NCBI RefSeq assembly: GCF_015706575.1
Contig: NW_024037072.1
Coordinates: 2,361,001-2,425,000, forward strand
DNA: 64,000 nucleotides
Direction of reading: 5' to 3'
From: Patiria miniata
Lineage: Eukaryota; Echinodermata; Asteroidea; Valvatida; Asterinidae
In this document: positions 27,301 through 36,531 of the stretch, piece after piece
Layout: every line of letters begins with the position of its first letter
How positions within the stretch are numbered: position 1 is the stretch's first letter
The notes under the pieces: generated by a model
The model's input: the letters and a program-made list of their open reading frames with translations, nothing else
Told to the model about the DNA's origin: nothing
The model's database searches: none
Position numbers and translations under genes: made by a program

Positions 27301-29284
27301 AGCAAACTAGTACCCACCTTGTCTGTACAATCCAAGGTTAAAAAAAAGCCAAAAAAAAAAAAAAAAAAAAAACGCGTCGCCGCATCAATTCCAGAACTTT
27401 GGTCTGGCCAGAAACCGAATATTTTTTTTTTTGCCTTAGTGCAGTTTGTTTGGAAGAAATTATCGGACCATGCATGATGGAATTTATATTCATAACTCGA
27501 TACCTGACATGCCTGACAGCCTGAGAAAAATAAAATGACAATTCATGAGGGCTGATTTCTGGAGATATTTCATTTCTCAAAAATATTTCTGTATGATTTA
27601 CAATGCACATGTAGGCCAATCGCCGATAAAAAGGAAACTTAACTAACAATATACGTAATCAAAATATCATGCAGAAAGCCAGAACAATGTACTCAAATAA
27701 CACTAAATCTTGGGTGAAAACAAGCAATTTGTACTGTGTATGTGTATACACGAATACAGTTGTGGCGTGATGATACAGTGCGGGCACCCTTAACCAATCA
27801 TAACAGTCTATTACAGCACACCCATGCACAGCCCTTTTTATGCAAATCAGGAACCGTCCATAATACAAGGCCATGCAGCCCTGGTGAAAGGTTTGTATGC
27901 ATTGTATTATTTGTACATGTAATGCGCTTAGAGTAGACTAAGGCTGAAAACACAAACCCGCTACGTATAGGCCCATGTCGCGATGATTTTTTAAGCAATG
28001 CAAATTTGACAGAAAGCAAGTTGAGAAGTCTTTCGATGCAATAACTCACAGAAATCATCCCAATATGTTCGTGAAGGGTACTATCACACAATTTTACAAT
28101 GTATTGGGGCTTCAAAGCTCATGCCTCCATCCAACGACTCCCCCCCCCCCCTTTCCACATCACCCAAGAAGCAAGTTTAGCGCTTTGTTGTTTACATTTC
28201 AACAATAACGGTAAAACAATTATGTCTATGGGCTGATTGAATTATTATTAAAAATGTAACTTCTTGATCAAGTTGATTAGCACATAATATACATGTTCAG
28301 CTACGGGGTCATGGTCATGGTGTACTATAAAACCAGTTTTAGTTCTACTCTTCCCACTCCGTTCTAGCATAGCTGCATTTCTGTTCATCCAGGATTTGAG
28401 GACTTTTAACTTAAAAATATTTCAAGACCTCCCATTCACTTGTCGTGGCTATGAAGTACCTTTAAAGGAAGTTAATGTCAGAAATCATGTTTCACCGACT
28501 GCGTTGCCCCGTAGCTGCTTAGCCGCCCAGGATACATACTTTCACCTCCTCCCCATTCACTTTACACTGCTACTTTACTAATCGTTTAATAATCTCCTCC
28601 GCATAAACATACATATTCATTGCAGTCATTTCAACCGAGGGGATTTCCTTAGGAAAAACTCTGACCTCTTGTGGCCCAGTCTTCCTCTTCCTCCACTGCA
28701 GTAAGTCCAGGTCCCTAGCCAGTTTTATACAAGTTTAGTGTTTAGAAATTCTTGGAAATTTCCAAATTAACATTTAAGAATTTCTGTTAACTTGATAAAT
28801 TCTGATAAATCATTATTCATGTATCTCTACTTACATACCCATCGGAAAGTCACGCCCAAAAAATATTTTTTTCTTCTAACTTTGTAACGGGTGAATAAAC
28901 TCACAATTTATGAATGGGAGTGTTTAGAACTTGATGAATGTCACTTTCTGTGAAATTTCAGTTAAAACTTTTGCTCTAGCTAGGCGCTACAGGCGAAAAA
29001 TAAAAGTGCGCCAGGGGCCGCGCCGCCATAGCGCCACGTTAGGGTACATCAACAATACACTGATGACACAACTAGGCCTAAAAGGTAGAACTAAAAAGAG
29101 AAGGCTACCTCCAATAGTACTAGTGATCATGATCATGTACAATGTATGTCGTACTAAGTAGTGGGCCCTAGATTACAATGCCAATGGCCGGCTAGACACA
29201 ATGCTAGATGCTTACGGCGGCTTGCTTCTCCGACCCATTATTGGACTCCACTCGCCGTTTCTTTGCCGCCTTTCCACCATCCAT
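9223..29284 (-). CDS. PAH: Phenylalanine 4-hydroxylase (12 exons, last exon missing)
   Basis: Tetrahydrobiopterin- and iron-dependent enzyme that hydroxylates phenylalanine to tyrosine in the cytosol. Coding exons: 29216-29284, 25568-25672, 24135-24312, 18607-18695, 17289-17356, 15945-16141, 14776-14911, 14199-14268, 13207-13263, 12733-12828, 10827-10960, 9223-9338. All joins are GT-AG and phase-consistent. They give 1315 nt, 438 codons plus one base. Seen: an N-terminal ACT domain with the ESRP motif (about residues 38-115), then the catalytic domain with the HELIGH iron-binding motif (His285, His290), TVEFG (Glu330), PRPFSVRY and the start of the tetramerisation region. PAH rather than TPH or TH is supported by [23 protein letters not shown] and [11 protein letters not shown]. 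From exon 4 onward residue numbering equals human PAH as I recall it. A terminal exon of about a dozen codons should follow the exon 12 donor but was not found between 1 and 9222. The start is the ATG of the 23-codon first exon, which splices in phase 0 to the ACT exon. Confidence 0.97.
9390..9838. mobile_element. TTAA-type MITE family, copy 1
   Basis: Flanked by TTAA at 9386-9389 and 9839-9842. The ends are AGGGAATATAC on the left and its approximate inverse TTTTCCCT on the right. Related copies lie at 53987-54501, 61250-61790 and 62352-62859. The TTAAAGGG terminus resembles the TTAAAGGRR end of the T2 MITE superfamily described in Xenopus. This copy lacks the central palindrome seen in the other three. 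It lies in PAH intron 11. Confidence 0.8.
10008..10200 (+). mobile_element. tRNA-derived SINE, second family, copy 1
   Basis: A-box TGGCGTAGTGG (10022-10032) and B-box GGGTTCGATTCC (10063-10074) are followed by a non-tRNA body (TGTGGATTGGGTTTTCAG). Other copies lie at 11253-11415 (reverse), 16178-16270 and 16345-16600. It lies in PAH intron 11. Confidence 0.85.
10203..10685. mobile_element. G-tract MITE family, copy 1
   Basis: Shared body words are TTATTTTGACCATCTCTCAG, ATTTTGAAACTCGGTA and AATTTCATGACT, with G/C homopolymers near the ends. The right end CCGGCCCTTTTAGGGTT mirrors the left end of copy 3 (AACCCTAAAATGGCCGGG), so these are terminal inverted repeats. Other copies lie at 12003-12290 (reverse), 30097-30407 and 41313-41486 (truncated). 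Confidence 0.8.
10827..10960 (-). CDS. PAH: PAH exon 11
   Basis: 134 nt, phase 0 to 2, same length as human exon 11. It encodes [14 protein letters not shown] and [18 protein letters not shown]. Acceptor TTATTGCAG, donor GTGAGA. Confidence 0.98.
11253..11415 (-). mobile_element. tRNA-derived SINE, second family, copy 2 (reverse)
   Basis: The reverse complement of the 10008-10200 element: GGAATCGAACCCGGG is the inverted B-box and CACTGCGCCAGTCT the inverted A-box. AACCCCAGAAAAATATT marks the 3' body. It lies in PAH intron 10. Confidence 0.85.
11555..12370. mobile_element. Long inverted-repeat element with nested MITE
   Basis: About 60-70 bp at the left (core 11563-11624) reappear inverted at 12299-12370; both contain ATCGTTTCGGTTTGCGGTAA and CTACTGCTCAGT. 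The interior holds repeated AGTTCT/AGAACT words, the hairpin GACTAG...CTAGTC (11733-11750) and a reversed copy of the G-tract MITE (12003-12290). It lies in PAH intron 10. Confidence 0.8.
12003..12290. mobile_element. G-tract MITE family, copy 2 (reverse, nested)
   Basis: Shares AATTAATTAGCCATAATTCC, AGTCATGAAATTTCTTGGGT and AATTTTTCGTCACTCGATGG with the inverse of copies 1, 3 and 4, and ends in a C tract. It sits inside the 11555-12370 inverted-repeat element. Confidence 0.8.
12733..12828 (-). CDS. PAH: PAH exon 10 (Glu330)
   Basis: 96 nt, phase 0 at both ends, same length as human exon 10. It encodes [11 protein letters not shown] and [16 protein letters not shown]. Glu330 in TVEFG is the third iron ligand. 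Confidence 0.98.
13207..13263 (-). CDS. PAH: PAH exon 9
   Basis: 57 nt, phase 0 at both ends, same length as human exon 9. It encodes [19 protein letters not shown]. Confidence 0.98.
13519..13606. mobile_element. pogo/Tigger-like terminal fragment
   Basis: TACAGTGGAATGCTGCTATA followed by ACGAAAAT resembles the conserved CAGTGGAACCTCGCTATAACG type terminus of pogo/Tigger transposons next to a TA dinucleotide. Internal repeats such as AATAGCGAT and TATAGCGAT follow. No transposase is visible. It lies in PAH intron 8. Confidence 0.5.
14199..14268 (-). CDS. PAH: PAH exon 8 (iron ligands)
   Basis: 70 nt, phase 2 to 0, same length as human exon 8. It encodes [18 protein letters not shown] then AAFSQ. 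His285 and His290 are two of the three iron ligands. Confidence 0.98.
14583..14751. mobile_element. MITE with ATAGACC termini, copy 2
   Basis: Second copy of the 8531-8705 element, sharing AAAAAGGAACCAGACTATTT and ATGGCCGCAACATGA. It is in PAH intron 7 and ends about 24 nt from the exon 7 splice donor. Confidence 0.75.
14776..14911 (-). CDS. PAH: PAH exon 7
   Basis: 136 nt, phase 1 to 2, same length as human exon 7. It encodes [19 protein letters not shown] and [20 protein letters not shown], part of the pterin and substrate pocket. Acceptor CTGATCAG, donor GTAAGT. Confidence 0.98.
15945..16141 (-). CDS. PAH: PAH exon 6
   Basis: 197 nt, phase 2 to 1, same length as human exon 6. It includes [33 protein letters not shown] and [13 protein letters not shown]. 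The donor is GTAAAG. Confidence 0.98.
16178..16270 (+). mobile_element. tRNA-derived SINE, second family, copy 3 (short)
   Basis: A-box-like CTGGTGCAGTG and B-box GGTTCGAATCC (16242-16252). It lies in PAH intron 5, 37 bp before exon 6 in plus coordinates. Confidence 0.7.
16345..16600 (+). mobile_element. tRNA-derived SINE, second family, copy 4
   Basis: The A-box-like TGGGTGCAGTGG and B-box-like TGGTTCGAATACC are followed by GAATTGGGTTTTCAGTTCCT, the same body as the 10008 copy. It lies in PAH intron 5. Confidence 0.8.
17289..17356 (-). CDS. PAH: PAH exon 5
   Basis: 68 nt, phase 0 to 2, same length as human exon 5. It encodes [19 protein letters not shown] then HYKY. Acceptor AAATAG, donor GTGAGT. 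Confidence 0.97.
17498..17522. repeat. 25-nt G tract
   Basis: An uninterrupted G run in PAH intron 4. It is a C tract in the pre-mRNA because the gene is on the minus strand. Confidence 0.9.
17885..18395. mobile_element. Inverted-repeat element in PAH intron 4
   Basis: GAATGCCAGATGTAGATTGT on the left matches inverted ACAATCTATGTCTGGCATTC on the right. A second inner pair, AACACTTTCTTGCTATC and GATAGCAAGAAAGTGTT, gives a nested hairpin at about 18195-18275. Termini were not defined precisely. Confidence 0.7.
18607..18695 (-). CDS. PAH: PAH exon 4
   Basis: 89 nt, phase 1 to 0, same length as human exon 4. It encodes [18 protein letters not shown] then [11 protein letters not shown], the linker into the catalytic domain. 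Acceptor TTTCTAG, donor GTAAGT. Confidence 0.97.
19185..21330. mobile_element. Element with about 350-bp inverted repeats, interrupted
   Basis: The left arm 19185-19540 and right arm 20480-21330 are inverted copies. Shared words in mirror order are GGAAACTCAT, CTTATTCTTAA, TTTCTGTCTTGAAA, ACCCCTAAA, TTGTGCATTTTAT and AAAAGTTCTGAGTCAT. The right arm is split by a separate insertion at 20802-21294. The centre includes a G-tract/C-tract hairpin (19788-19832). No transposase frame is evident. It lies in PAH intron 3. Confidence 0.8.
20802..21294. mobile_element. TTAA-flanked MITE nested in the larger element's arm
   Basis: 493 bp flanked by TTAA at 20798-20801 and 21295-21298, with termini AGGGC and GCCCT. 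The uninterrupted counterpart of the insertion site is in the opposite arm near 19210-19222 (CTTATTCTTAAGATAC), where a single TTAA is present. Confidence 0.8.
21652..22318. mobile_element. mariner-like MITE with TA duplication
   Basis: About 45-bp inverted termini: left CAGGGTGGTT, an A tract, then GGACACCCAC and TTTGACAGCAA; the right end is the inverse. TA flanks both ends (21650-21651 and 22319-22320). It is 667 bp with no transposase frame, so a non-autonomous Tc1/mariner-type element. It lies in PAH intron 3. Confidence 0.85.
23004..23500. mobile_element. TTTAAA-bounded MITE
   Basis: Left TTTAAAGGTACAGTCCATCA then TTTG and right CAAATGATGGACTCGGGCTT then TAAA are inverted. It is about 497 bp and lies in PAH intron 3. 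The TTTAAAGG end resembles the other TTAA-type families here. Confidence 0.75.
24135..24312 (-). CDS. PAH: PAH exon 3
   Basis: 178 nt, phase 0 to 1. It carries the rest of the ACT domain with [12 protein letters not shown] and the helix ending [14 protein letters not shown]. It is two codons shorter than the 184-nt human exon. The donor is GTGAGC. Confidence 0.96.
24880..25310. repeat. CCTCCAAAATC-type repeat, copy 2
   Basis: It starts TTAACCCTATCCGCCCTGAA and carries AATCCTCTTTATT, followed by several GGAGGATTTTGCAGGATT words in opposite orientation. It ends near CCTAGCAAAAAGGCC. It is related to the block at 3095-3390. It lies in PAH intron 2. Confidence 0.6.
25568..25672 (-). CDS. PAH: PAH exon 2
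   Basis: 35 codons, phase 0 at both ends (acceptor TTTTGACAG, donor GTACCG). A Gln/Gly/Asn-rich linker is followed by the first ACT-domain strand and helix, [20 protein letters not shown], which matches the vertebrate FSLKEEVGALAKVLRLFE. Confidence 0.97.
26000..29215. other. PAH intron 1 body, no further gene seen
   Basis: Rich in TACATGTA palindromes (for example near 26200, 26525 and 26740), with a 10-nt C tract at 28141-28150. A block of about 20 A residues lies near 27351-27372. No exon-like frame has splice support. Confidence 0.5.
29216..29284 (-). CDS. PAH: PAH exon 1 (start codon)
   Basis: 23 codons starting [14 protein letters not shown] and ending in phase 0 at a GTAAGC donor. Human PAH exon 1 also ends in phase 0 (20 codons). 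Little homology is expected in this tail; the call rests on phase match, donor and position. A basic stretch KKRR precedes Ser14, which might be a phosphorylation site comparable to the regulated N-terminal serine of mammalian PAH (inference). Confidence 0.75.
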
Positions 29285-30096
29285 TTCCAGATAAATGTTC
29301 CACCTTCGACTCTTCAACGATTCCAAATACAGGTGCCGCAGCTACGTTTTCCGTCTCAAGCTGTAAAGGTGGATAGTGATTATGAATGAAGTAACAGGCA
29401 GCGTGTGATTGTGACGACGTCAACATTAAACAATTATGGGGAAATGCTGCTGCATCATCAGTGCGGTCGAGCGCGTGCGATAGTCACGCACGTCGTCGTC
29501 AGAAATCAACACCGCGTATTTTTATTGGGTGAGGGCGCTATTTAATGTTTAAAGATAGCGTTTTGTGATTTTATTTCGTACAAGCTGAATAATTACCCGC
29601 GATCATAGATCGGGTAGCCAGGGCGTATTTGTTTTGGGTTGAAAATGTGGGCAGTAATGTCAATGAGGGATTTAGTTGAGAAGACATGCAGTTATAAAAA
29701 TGCAAAAGATAAAAAATAAGAAAGTAATAGCCATATCAGTTGATTAGGCAAATAGATAAACATGTATCATGTAACAGTAATTCAAATTCAATTCAAAGCA
29801 TCGGAAATTCACGACAGGCAACCTTTAATTTTTCAGTGGCAGATTGGGTGGGGGCGGGGACTTTGTTTCTGTATTCAATAGGGGACGTTGAACAATATAG
29901 AGGACAAAAGGGTCCCCAATTCCCGAGAGGTCCCCTATTTGGCCTTGGATTCGTGTACAAAACATATGGGAAGTCTTCCCGATTGCAGGCAAATACACCC
30001 TTGTGTGGGTTGAGGAGGGGTATCGTCTCCCCCCTCCCCCCGGCAACAAACAAAATAGCAACATCTTGAAATCATGAAGAAAATGCATGCGTGCTT

Positions 30097-30407
30097 AACC
30101 CTAAAATGGCCGGGTTATTTTGACTATCTCTCAGCTGGGGCGGCGGATTCCGCCCGCCCCCCCCCCCAAGATCTCGGCCATCGAGTGACGAAAATTTTGA
30201 AACTTAGTACATGCATAGAGCAACTCATCATGAACACACCCAAGAATTTTCATGACTATATGTCAAAGGGTTTTGGAATTATGGCTAATTAATTATACAT
30301 ATGTATGAATGGTAATTCTGCTCTGTGTACACGACGTGTATGGGAAAACTTTCAGTCACGGAAATTTTTGAGGGGGGGGGGGGGATTCCCCGGCCCTTTT
30401 AGGGTTT
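30097..30407. mobile_element. G-tract MITE family, copy 3
   Basis: Bounded by AACCCTAAAATGGCCGGG on the left and CCCCGGCCCTTTTAGGGTT on the right, the clearest terminal inverted repeats of the family. The body shares GAGTGACGAAAATTTTGAAA with copy 4. It sits between PAH exon 1 and the LURAP1-like gene. Confidence 0.85.
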
Positions 30408-31235
30408 ACCCCCTTGTTGACCCCAATCTAGATCCGGCCGCTTTGTTGCCAGGGATGACTCGCTCCGAGAACATGCCTAAATGGTATTCGTAAGCTGCTG
30501 CGCTGATGGTGGATTTCTGAGTTATGCATTGTCCTTAAAGGATGCGGAGGCCAGGCCCCCCCCATTGACTTATTTTTTTTTTGGCCTTATTGTTATTTTT
30601 TTTTTGCAAGATGAGAGCGAAGAAATGGCTTAATGATTGACAAAGCGCACATACATGGCGGGTTAGATGTTGCGCCGCGTGCTGCACCGGGAATTCGATT
30701 TTCTGGCGGTGCCGTTATATACGGATACAGAATTCGCCATTAGCATCATTTATGACGGTTGATTATGCTGGCGTATAATCCCCGTGGCTGCAGAGAGTAC
30801 TTGTATATGACTGTGGCCTAGTATCCGTACTGTGTAGCGTATTCTTCCGTGCATAGTCTGTTCACTACATTATTTCACCTACATCCTATGCAGACTGATA
30901 TACGTACTTCGATCGTGTGTACATAATAAGAGTGTCACCCCTTGTGTTTATCTCATTTATTGATCACTTGGTACACACTGCTCTCATCTTTCATTGTACG
31001 CTCATAATAGCGGGAAATGAGAACGGCAGTCACATGGACATGGTGTCGCAACGCTGCAGTGTCAATATTGTAAAACCGAAATAGCAACAGGTCGGCTATA
31101 AACTGGGCTGTTTCGATCTGCTCTGAACCTAATTGGTGATAGTTATGAGTGTGTATGCATCTGAAGATATGATTTGCGTTTATGATTGACTCATCTTGAG
31201 ATGTCCAACCGATCAAACGCACATGCACATTAAAC

Positions 31236-34200
31236 ATGGAGCAAAGTCGGGCACCCCTCAACGTGAACAACAACATGGCTGAGCATCCCGTAAGGAAGAT
31301 GGACGCCATACCGCCCGTCAAGTATTCCTCTACCTTGCCGCATCCCAGGAAGGGTGTGTGGGGCGCAGGGAGCAGGCTCATCCCCAGTCTGACCACAGGC
31401 AAGGAACTGAGACAGGAACATGAGTTCATGGTGCAGAACTGCAGCAGCACTGAAGAGAAGGTCACCTGCCAATTGAAGATGCTGCGAAGAGAATTGGTGG
31501 GTACATACCAAATGTCACGTAAACCTATGTTCCGGGGAATATTAACGTTCTTTCCTTGGATTTCAATCGGGTCCTATTTTTTTGGGCTGGCCCTAATTAT
31601 GAGGATCAACAGTGGGGTTCAACTCAATTTGGTCTGGGACAATCGTTGCTAGGCTTGTCTATTAAAGTGTCAATCTCTTACGCTGTCGTGTAAATGAACT
31701 GGTCTACATGTAGGCATATAATATGCTACATCTCGACACCCCCTCCCCAACCCGGGAAAATGGGATCACAAACAAATGTTGTTGAATCATTGCATATTGT
31801 GATCGGTGCCTGGTAACAAAGTCGCTGCGCCTGCAAAATAAATCAATATGATAGTGATCGCCATAGGGCAAACGTCCAAGGTAAATTATTTAGGGGTTAT
31901 TCTGACATAATACTTCAGATGGAATTACAATCAAGGACATGTAGGACTTTAGAAAACAGGTTTTTGGACCGGTCCCAGGCATTTTAAAAGGCGGCTTTTG
32001 AAGAATGCTTCCAATATAACTTGCTTATAATGGATTGAAGCTTGTACGGACTAAGAACAGAAGAGAAATCTTTAGTTGAAAAATGGGAAAGGTTTTTGGG
32101 AATGCCAATAAAAGCTCCTTAAAATAAAATGCAATTGCTGCGTATTCTGAGCATAGATATTGTCAGAATATCTCAATTGATATCAGTATAGTTAGTGCGA
32201 GTCTGCTTGAAAAAAAAAAGGCACACGCGGTCAAATACCCCGGTTTGGCATATCCAGAAATAAAGGCCTTGTAAATACAATCGAATAGAAAGTCATGGAC
32301 ACTTGTCGCGTGCACTCTTCCCCGTATGACTCATTTTGTTTTGACACATCACTTTCATTAGTGCCATTGTTGTTGTTCTTGGCTTCATTGTTTCGGTCGA
32401 TAGCTGTTGAGTACACGAACAAAGCGCATCAGGAAAGCGTTTCAGGAAATGAGATATGAAGTATAAACGCCGGCCAAGGTTGGAACTTGAGACAGCTTTT
32501 GCAATTCCACACCACAGTAATGCAGTTAAAATAAAAACCTTATCGCCGTACAGTGTGCATGTCTTTCGACTTCATAATTACTGCACCACACAGCTGGCAG
32601 TATCGTTCATATTCATTTCAGGGTTTTCATTTTAAACAAACCCAGCTAGCTTAGTCCAGCGTACTTTTATTTTTTTATTCTATCATCATTGCGTCATTTT
32701 TTAATAACTAAAACCCAAAATGTACCTCAATTTGCCAACAAACAAACTCATCACAATAACTTCAAAATGAAATGCGTTATGTATTTTATCTGTAAGCTCC
32801 TATCATATTTTTTTTGTCAACTTACACGATATTTTGCATTACATCTGAGACAATACATACATCAACAAAATTTAAAAGTGTTTCTATTAAAATCAAGAAA
32901 AGCTTTGACATACAGATATCGGGAAAACTATAAACCTAAATTAAACGACTCGACGGTTATACTGCTACTTTAAAATGCCATAACCTAAAAGCTGATCTAT
33001 CAATAAGCTTTAAAACTGCACCATAAATTATGTGGATTATGTTTTTTTTTATAGGCGTCTATCTAGTCGTGACACGGCAGAGTGCTATAACTGTCTCATT
33101 TTACCGCTAGTTGTGATAGTACATGTACCATAGTCCCTTTGTTATTGCACCTGTACTTGACCTGTTGGAATGTTATTTAAAAGAAAAAAAATGACCCTCA
33201 AACCTCTGTTATTTACATTATCCTCACTTGTGTGCAACTGTTTATATTTATTTATCATTTATGACACCAAACGTGGGAACTGATACGTATTGTCATTGAA
33301 CTAATTTATCGTGGTGCGTGTACTTGAAGTTATCCAACTTTATCGAATCTCAAGCTAAGTAGTCGGTGTATTTTAAACCACTGCTAATTGTAAAGTAAGG
33401 TTACTATGTGCATGCAAACATGACGTTCACAAAAAAACATGAGAATAAAATTCAAATACCTTCAATTCACAATCAGCTAACCTTGTTCAATTAACCTCTT
33501 CGTGTTACATAATAAATAAAGGAACATCATTCAAACCATATTGACACGAAGGTGAGCGTTTCGAGAAATCGATTTCTCTTGTCACCTTAGCGCACGCAGG
33601 TGCGAATGATGCAGATTGTTGATGCAAATTCGACATTTCATTTTCTTTTCTTGCACTCTTTAAAAATTCATTAGACGTGCACGCGTGTGTGCTTTTCTGC
33701 AGGCTTGTGCATAAGCGTATGCTTCGAGTGGGTGTTCAAGTACTCTCCAAGCATGGGGTATAGGGGCGAAGTGAGGCCTGCCACTATGCTGACTATAACT
33801 CCGTGCCGACGAAAGATCCCATGACATAACGCAAATTCTAAGTGTTTCCACGAGACAAGGTGAATCTCAGTGACATATATTTTGTCAAGACTGAGACGTT
33901 ATTTGAAATTCATGATCAGGGGTCACTGTTCACCAGTTTCTTGAAATTACGTAAATTGTGTTCGCTATACTTTGTCGATTTTACAAGATAGTTGATTCAG
34001 CTACATTACAGATGCGAAGAGAAATGTATATAGGTCTGTTATAATTATTGCCATTCGGAAGGTTTCGATGATCATGCATAGCATTACTCAAGAACGCATG
34101 AACACCCTCCTCCTTATTTTTTATTTATTTAATGTGGTTTTTTTTTTGGGGGGGGGGGCGTTGCAGTACACTGAAATATATTCTTCTATTTTTTTTTTTA

Positions 34201-34530
34201 GAAAATACAATTGCAGTTTCGATTTGTTTTTCTTAAACTCATAGAAGGCCATGCGAATGCAGGACCAGTTGCTACTGCGACAGCTTCTACGTATCTATGC
34301 AATGATAAACGATATCTATGGCAACGTCCACGGCCTGTCGCCTAGCAACCAGCACAAGGCGCCGATCATGCCCGACGAGGTTACCGACCTTCTCACTCAA
34401 TCCGGGCACTTGGACATCCGGGACATTGTGAGTCGGTTATCGCCACTACGGAGGCGGAGGGGTAGCGACCCTGAGACCGTGTACGGTGACGTCACCGCTA
34501 TCCTGGATTCCGAGGAGTCTGATGTCGACG
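31236..34530 (+). CDS. LURAP1-like leucine-rich adaptor (two exons, partial)
   Basis: Exons 31236-31496 (87 codons, donor GTGGGT) and 34245-34530 (acceptor ATAG, donor GTAAGA, phase 1 end), joined in phase 0. The joined protein contains LRRELKAMRMQDQLLLRQLL across the splice. It aligns without gaps to the LURAP1/LURAP1L core pattern (ELxxLRxxDxxxLxQLxxLxxxI). A basic RRRRGSDP stretch follows, comparable to the SRRGS segment in that family. LURAP1 proteins are cytoplasmic adaptors linked to NF-kB activation and to MRCK/MYO18A actomyosin. The 60-residue N-terminal part is not recognised. The C-terminal end is missing: a canonical donor follows DSEESDVD, and if it is not used the frame stops after 12 more codons. 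The gene is divergent from PAH, with starts 1.95 kb apart. The family call rests on one motif recalled from memory. Confidence 0.5.
31500..34243. other. Intron of the LURAP1-like gene
   Basis: AT-rich with no recognisable element termini. Homopolymers of T and G lie close to the exon 2 acceptor (34138-34200). Confidence 0.45.
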
Positions 34531-35970
34531 GTAAGAATAGCGTTCTCTTGTGTTCTGTGTTTATTCTATAATCACCGCCAACAGATGCTCAAAGGGTTTT
34601 TTTTGGTCAGAAAATAAGCGGACAAAATCATTTTAAATAAAATTTCCCGCAGCTGGCTATTTAGGCGGCATTGTTTGTTTAGGCCTTTTGTTCGACCGCC
34701 GTAAACACAGAGAAAGCTAACAAAAGTTAAACTAAACGCACAGGTAATAAGGTAATAATAAAAAAAAAACCCAAAAAACAAAAAAAACACGCATTGTCAA
34801 AATAGTATAGCGCCGTGCTGGCCACTTCAGTTTCTTGAGAGAAAAAAAAATAATGTCAAAGGTCCTTTTGCAAAGGTCCGTGCTTTTGTTTGCTTGCATT
34901 GTAAACGTTCTTTGTTGTAAGAAATGCAATTAATAAACGTCCTGCGAAATTTCTTTACGAAACACGAGTTTGTATAATCATGTAGTAACTCACGCAAACA
35001 AGGAAACTACGTGGTCGACACTTCATTTAATTATATAGGACTTGTACTTCTGCACCTGATGTGCAAGCGTCAGTCATGCTTTGCAGAATGTGATTGCGGA
35101 GATGTCCACTGGACGAAAATTACATCAAATTAGACACACACCATCAGGTTTCACTCTGGCGACAGTTGGTCATTGTGTTTTGCTTTCCGATTGGTTTGTA
35201 ATCGAGTTCTAATCGAGAACTGTCATTCGTCACACGTGCCAACTTGTTTTATTATACGACTGACTCAACGACGAATTGCAGTTATTTTACAAAATGGTTC
35301 TTGGGGTGGTAGTGTGAAAGCAGTGGTCCCAAGTAAAGTTGGCAAATTTTACTGAATCAAGTTATTTTGCACATGTCATGCTCTCCGAAAAAAAGAATCA
35401 TGTTGTTCTTGTTTGCTTACACCTCATTATTTAGCATTTTCAAATACTGTCAAAATTCCGTGGGGAAATCTTTTCAACAAAATGCCGATAACGATTCATC
35501 GGTTTGAATACGGCACCAGTAGGAGCCTCACTCCCAATCGCTAGGCGGTATGCTGTAGGGCCCAACTTCTCTGAAACAAAGTCGGCCGTATAGCACGACG
35601 ACACAGCGAACTCTAGCTACATTTTTACCCGTTTGAATTATGATTGTATTCATTTGGGGAAAAAAAATGACCTCTTGATTCACTTAGAACTTGATCCATT
35701 TTTCCTGCTGTTTGTTTGTGCAACATTGGAAATACTTCTGGCGTTGTCGTTCTTATATAAAGAGGATCTGAGATTTCTGCCGTGCTGGTTTTGTCTTTAT
35801 AGGTACATTACTGTAAAACGCGCATAATAAGTCGGCGACGATGCATGTTCAGCCATGCAAACTTTATAGAATATGTGCCGAATTCATGACGTTTAGTTAT
35901 GGGTTTCTATGACCTTTGAGATTTGGGAGGGGAGAATTGCACTGCTTTTTTTTATAGGTTAGGCCCGCTG
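34531..35970. other. Non-coding stretch between convergent genes
   Basis: No exon or repeat family was recognised. It presumably contains intron sequence of the LURAP1-like gene and the 3' flank of the receptor gene. Confidence 0.45.
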
Positions 35971-35974
35971 TTGA

Positions 35975-35980
35975 TTTATT
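35975..35980 (-). promoter_or_regulatory. Candidate poly(A) signal of the receptor gene
   Basis: AATAAA on the minus strand about 110 nt downstream of the receptor stop codon. Confidence 0.45.
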
Positions 35981-36087
35981 TTCTGCTTAATCTGCCCAAA
36001 AACGTGAAATTCAATCATTTACAGGACAACTCCTGAAATTTACAGGAACATTAACTGGGTTATCATCGGGCAGGTTGCCGTTGTGGA

Positions 36088-36531
36088 TCAGGTTATTGAC
36101 AGAACTGCGTGTGCAGAGGTGTTGGTATCCCCAACCTGAACGCTGGATCGGAACCGAACAGCGAACAGTTTGGGAAAGTAGACGAAGAAGATGGTAAGGA
36201 ACGAATTAGCAAGGACTACCATCGCCAGGACGGCTATCTTCTGCCGAGCTTCTAGGGCCGTGGTATACACCGGCACAGCGGCCAGACACAGCACCAGCGT
36301 GGAGTAGACGCTGACACCAATAAACTTGGATTCGTTGTAGTTGTCCGGGACCTTACGGGCCAGGAAGGCGTAGTAGCAGCACAGGAGAACGATGATGAGA
36401 TTGTAGCCACAGAACCCCGGGAATGCCCTGCTGAAGACGCAGTACAGCTCAATGTGATCGCTAGGTGGAGATGTGTAAAGAAGGCCAGGATGAGGAGCAT
36501 CCAGGAACCCAACAATGACCGCGGCGATGAT
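36088..36531 (-). CDS. Receptor exon 2 (TM4 to C-terminus)
   Basis: Encodes the rest of TM4 (IIAAVIVGFLDAP), the extracellular loop 2 cysteine (LYCVFSRAFPG), TM5-TM7 and a short tail ending HAVLSIT. Confidence 0.92.
   Translation of the reverse strand: MIAAVIVGFLDAPHPGLLYTSPPSDHIELYCVFSRAFPGFCGYNLIIVLLCCYYAFLARKVPDNYNESKFIGVSVYSTLVLCLAAVPVYTTALEARQKIAVLAMVVLANSFLTIFFVYFPKLFAVRFRSSVQVGDTNTSAHAVLSIT

Noticed and set aside
30953..31465. 170-codon minus-strand frame
   Set aside because: It is antisense to the LURAP1-like exon 1 and has no recognisable domain.
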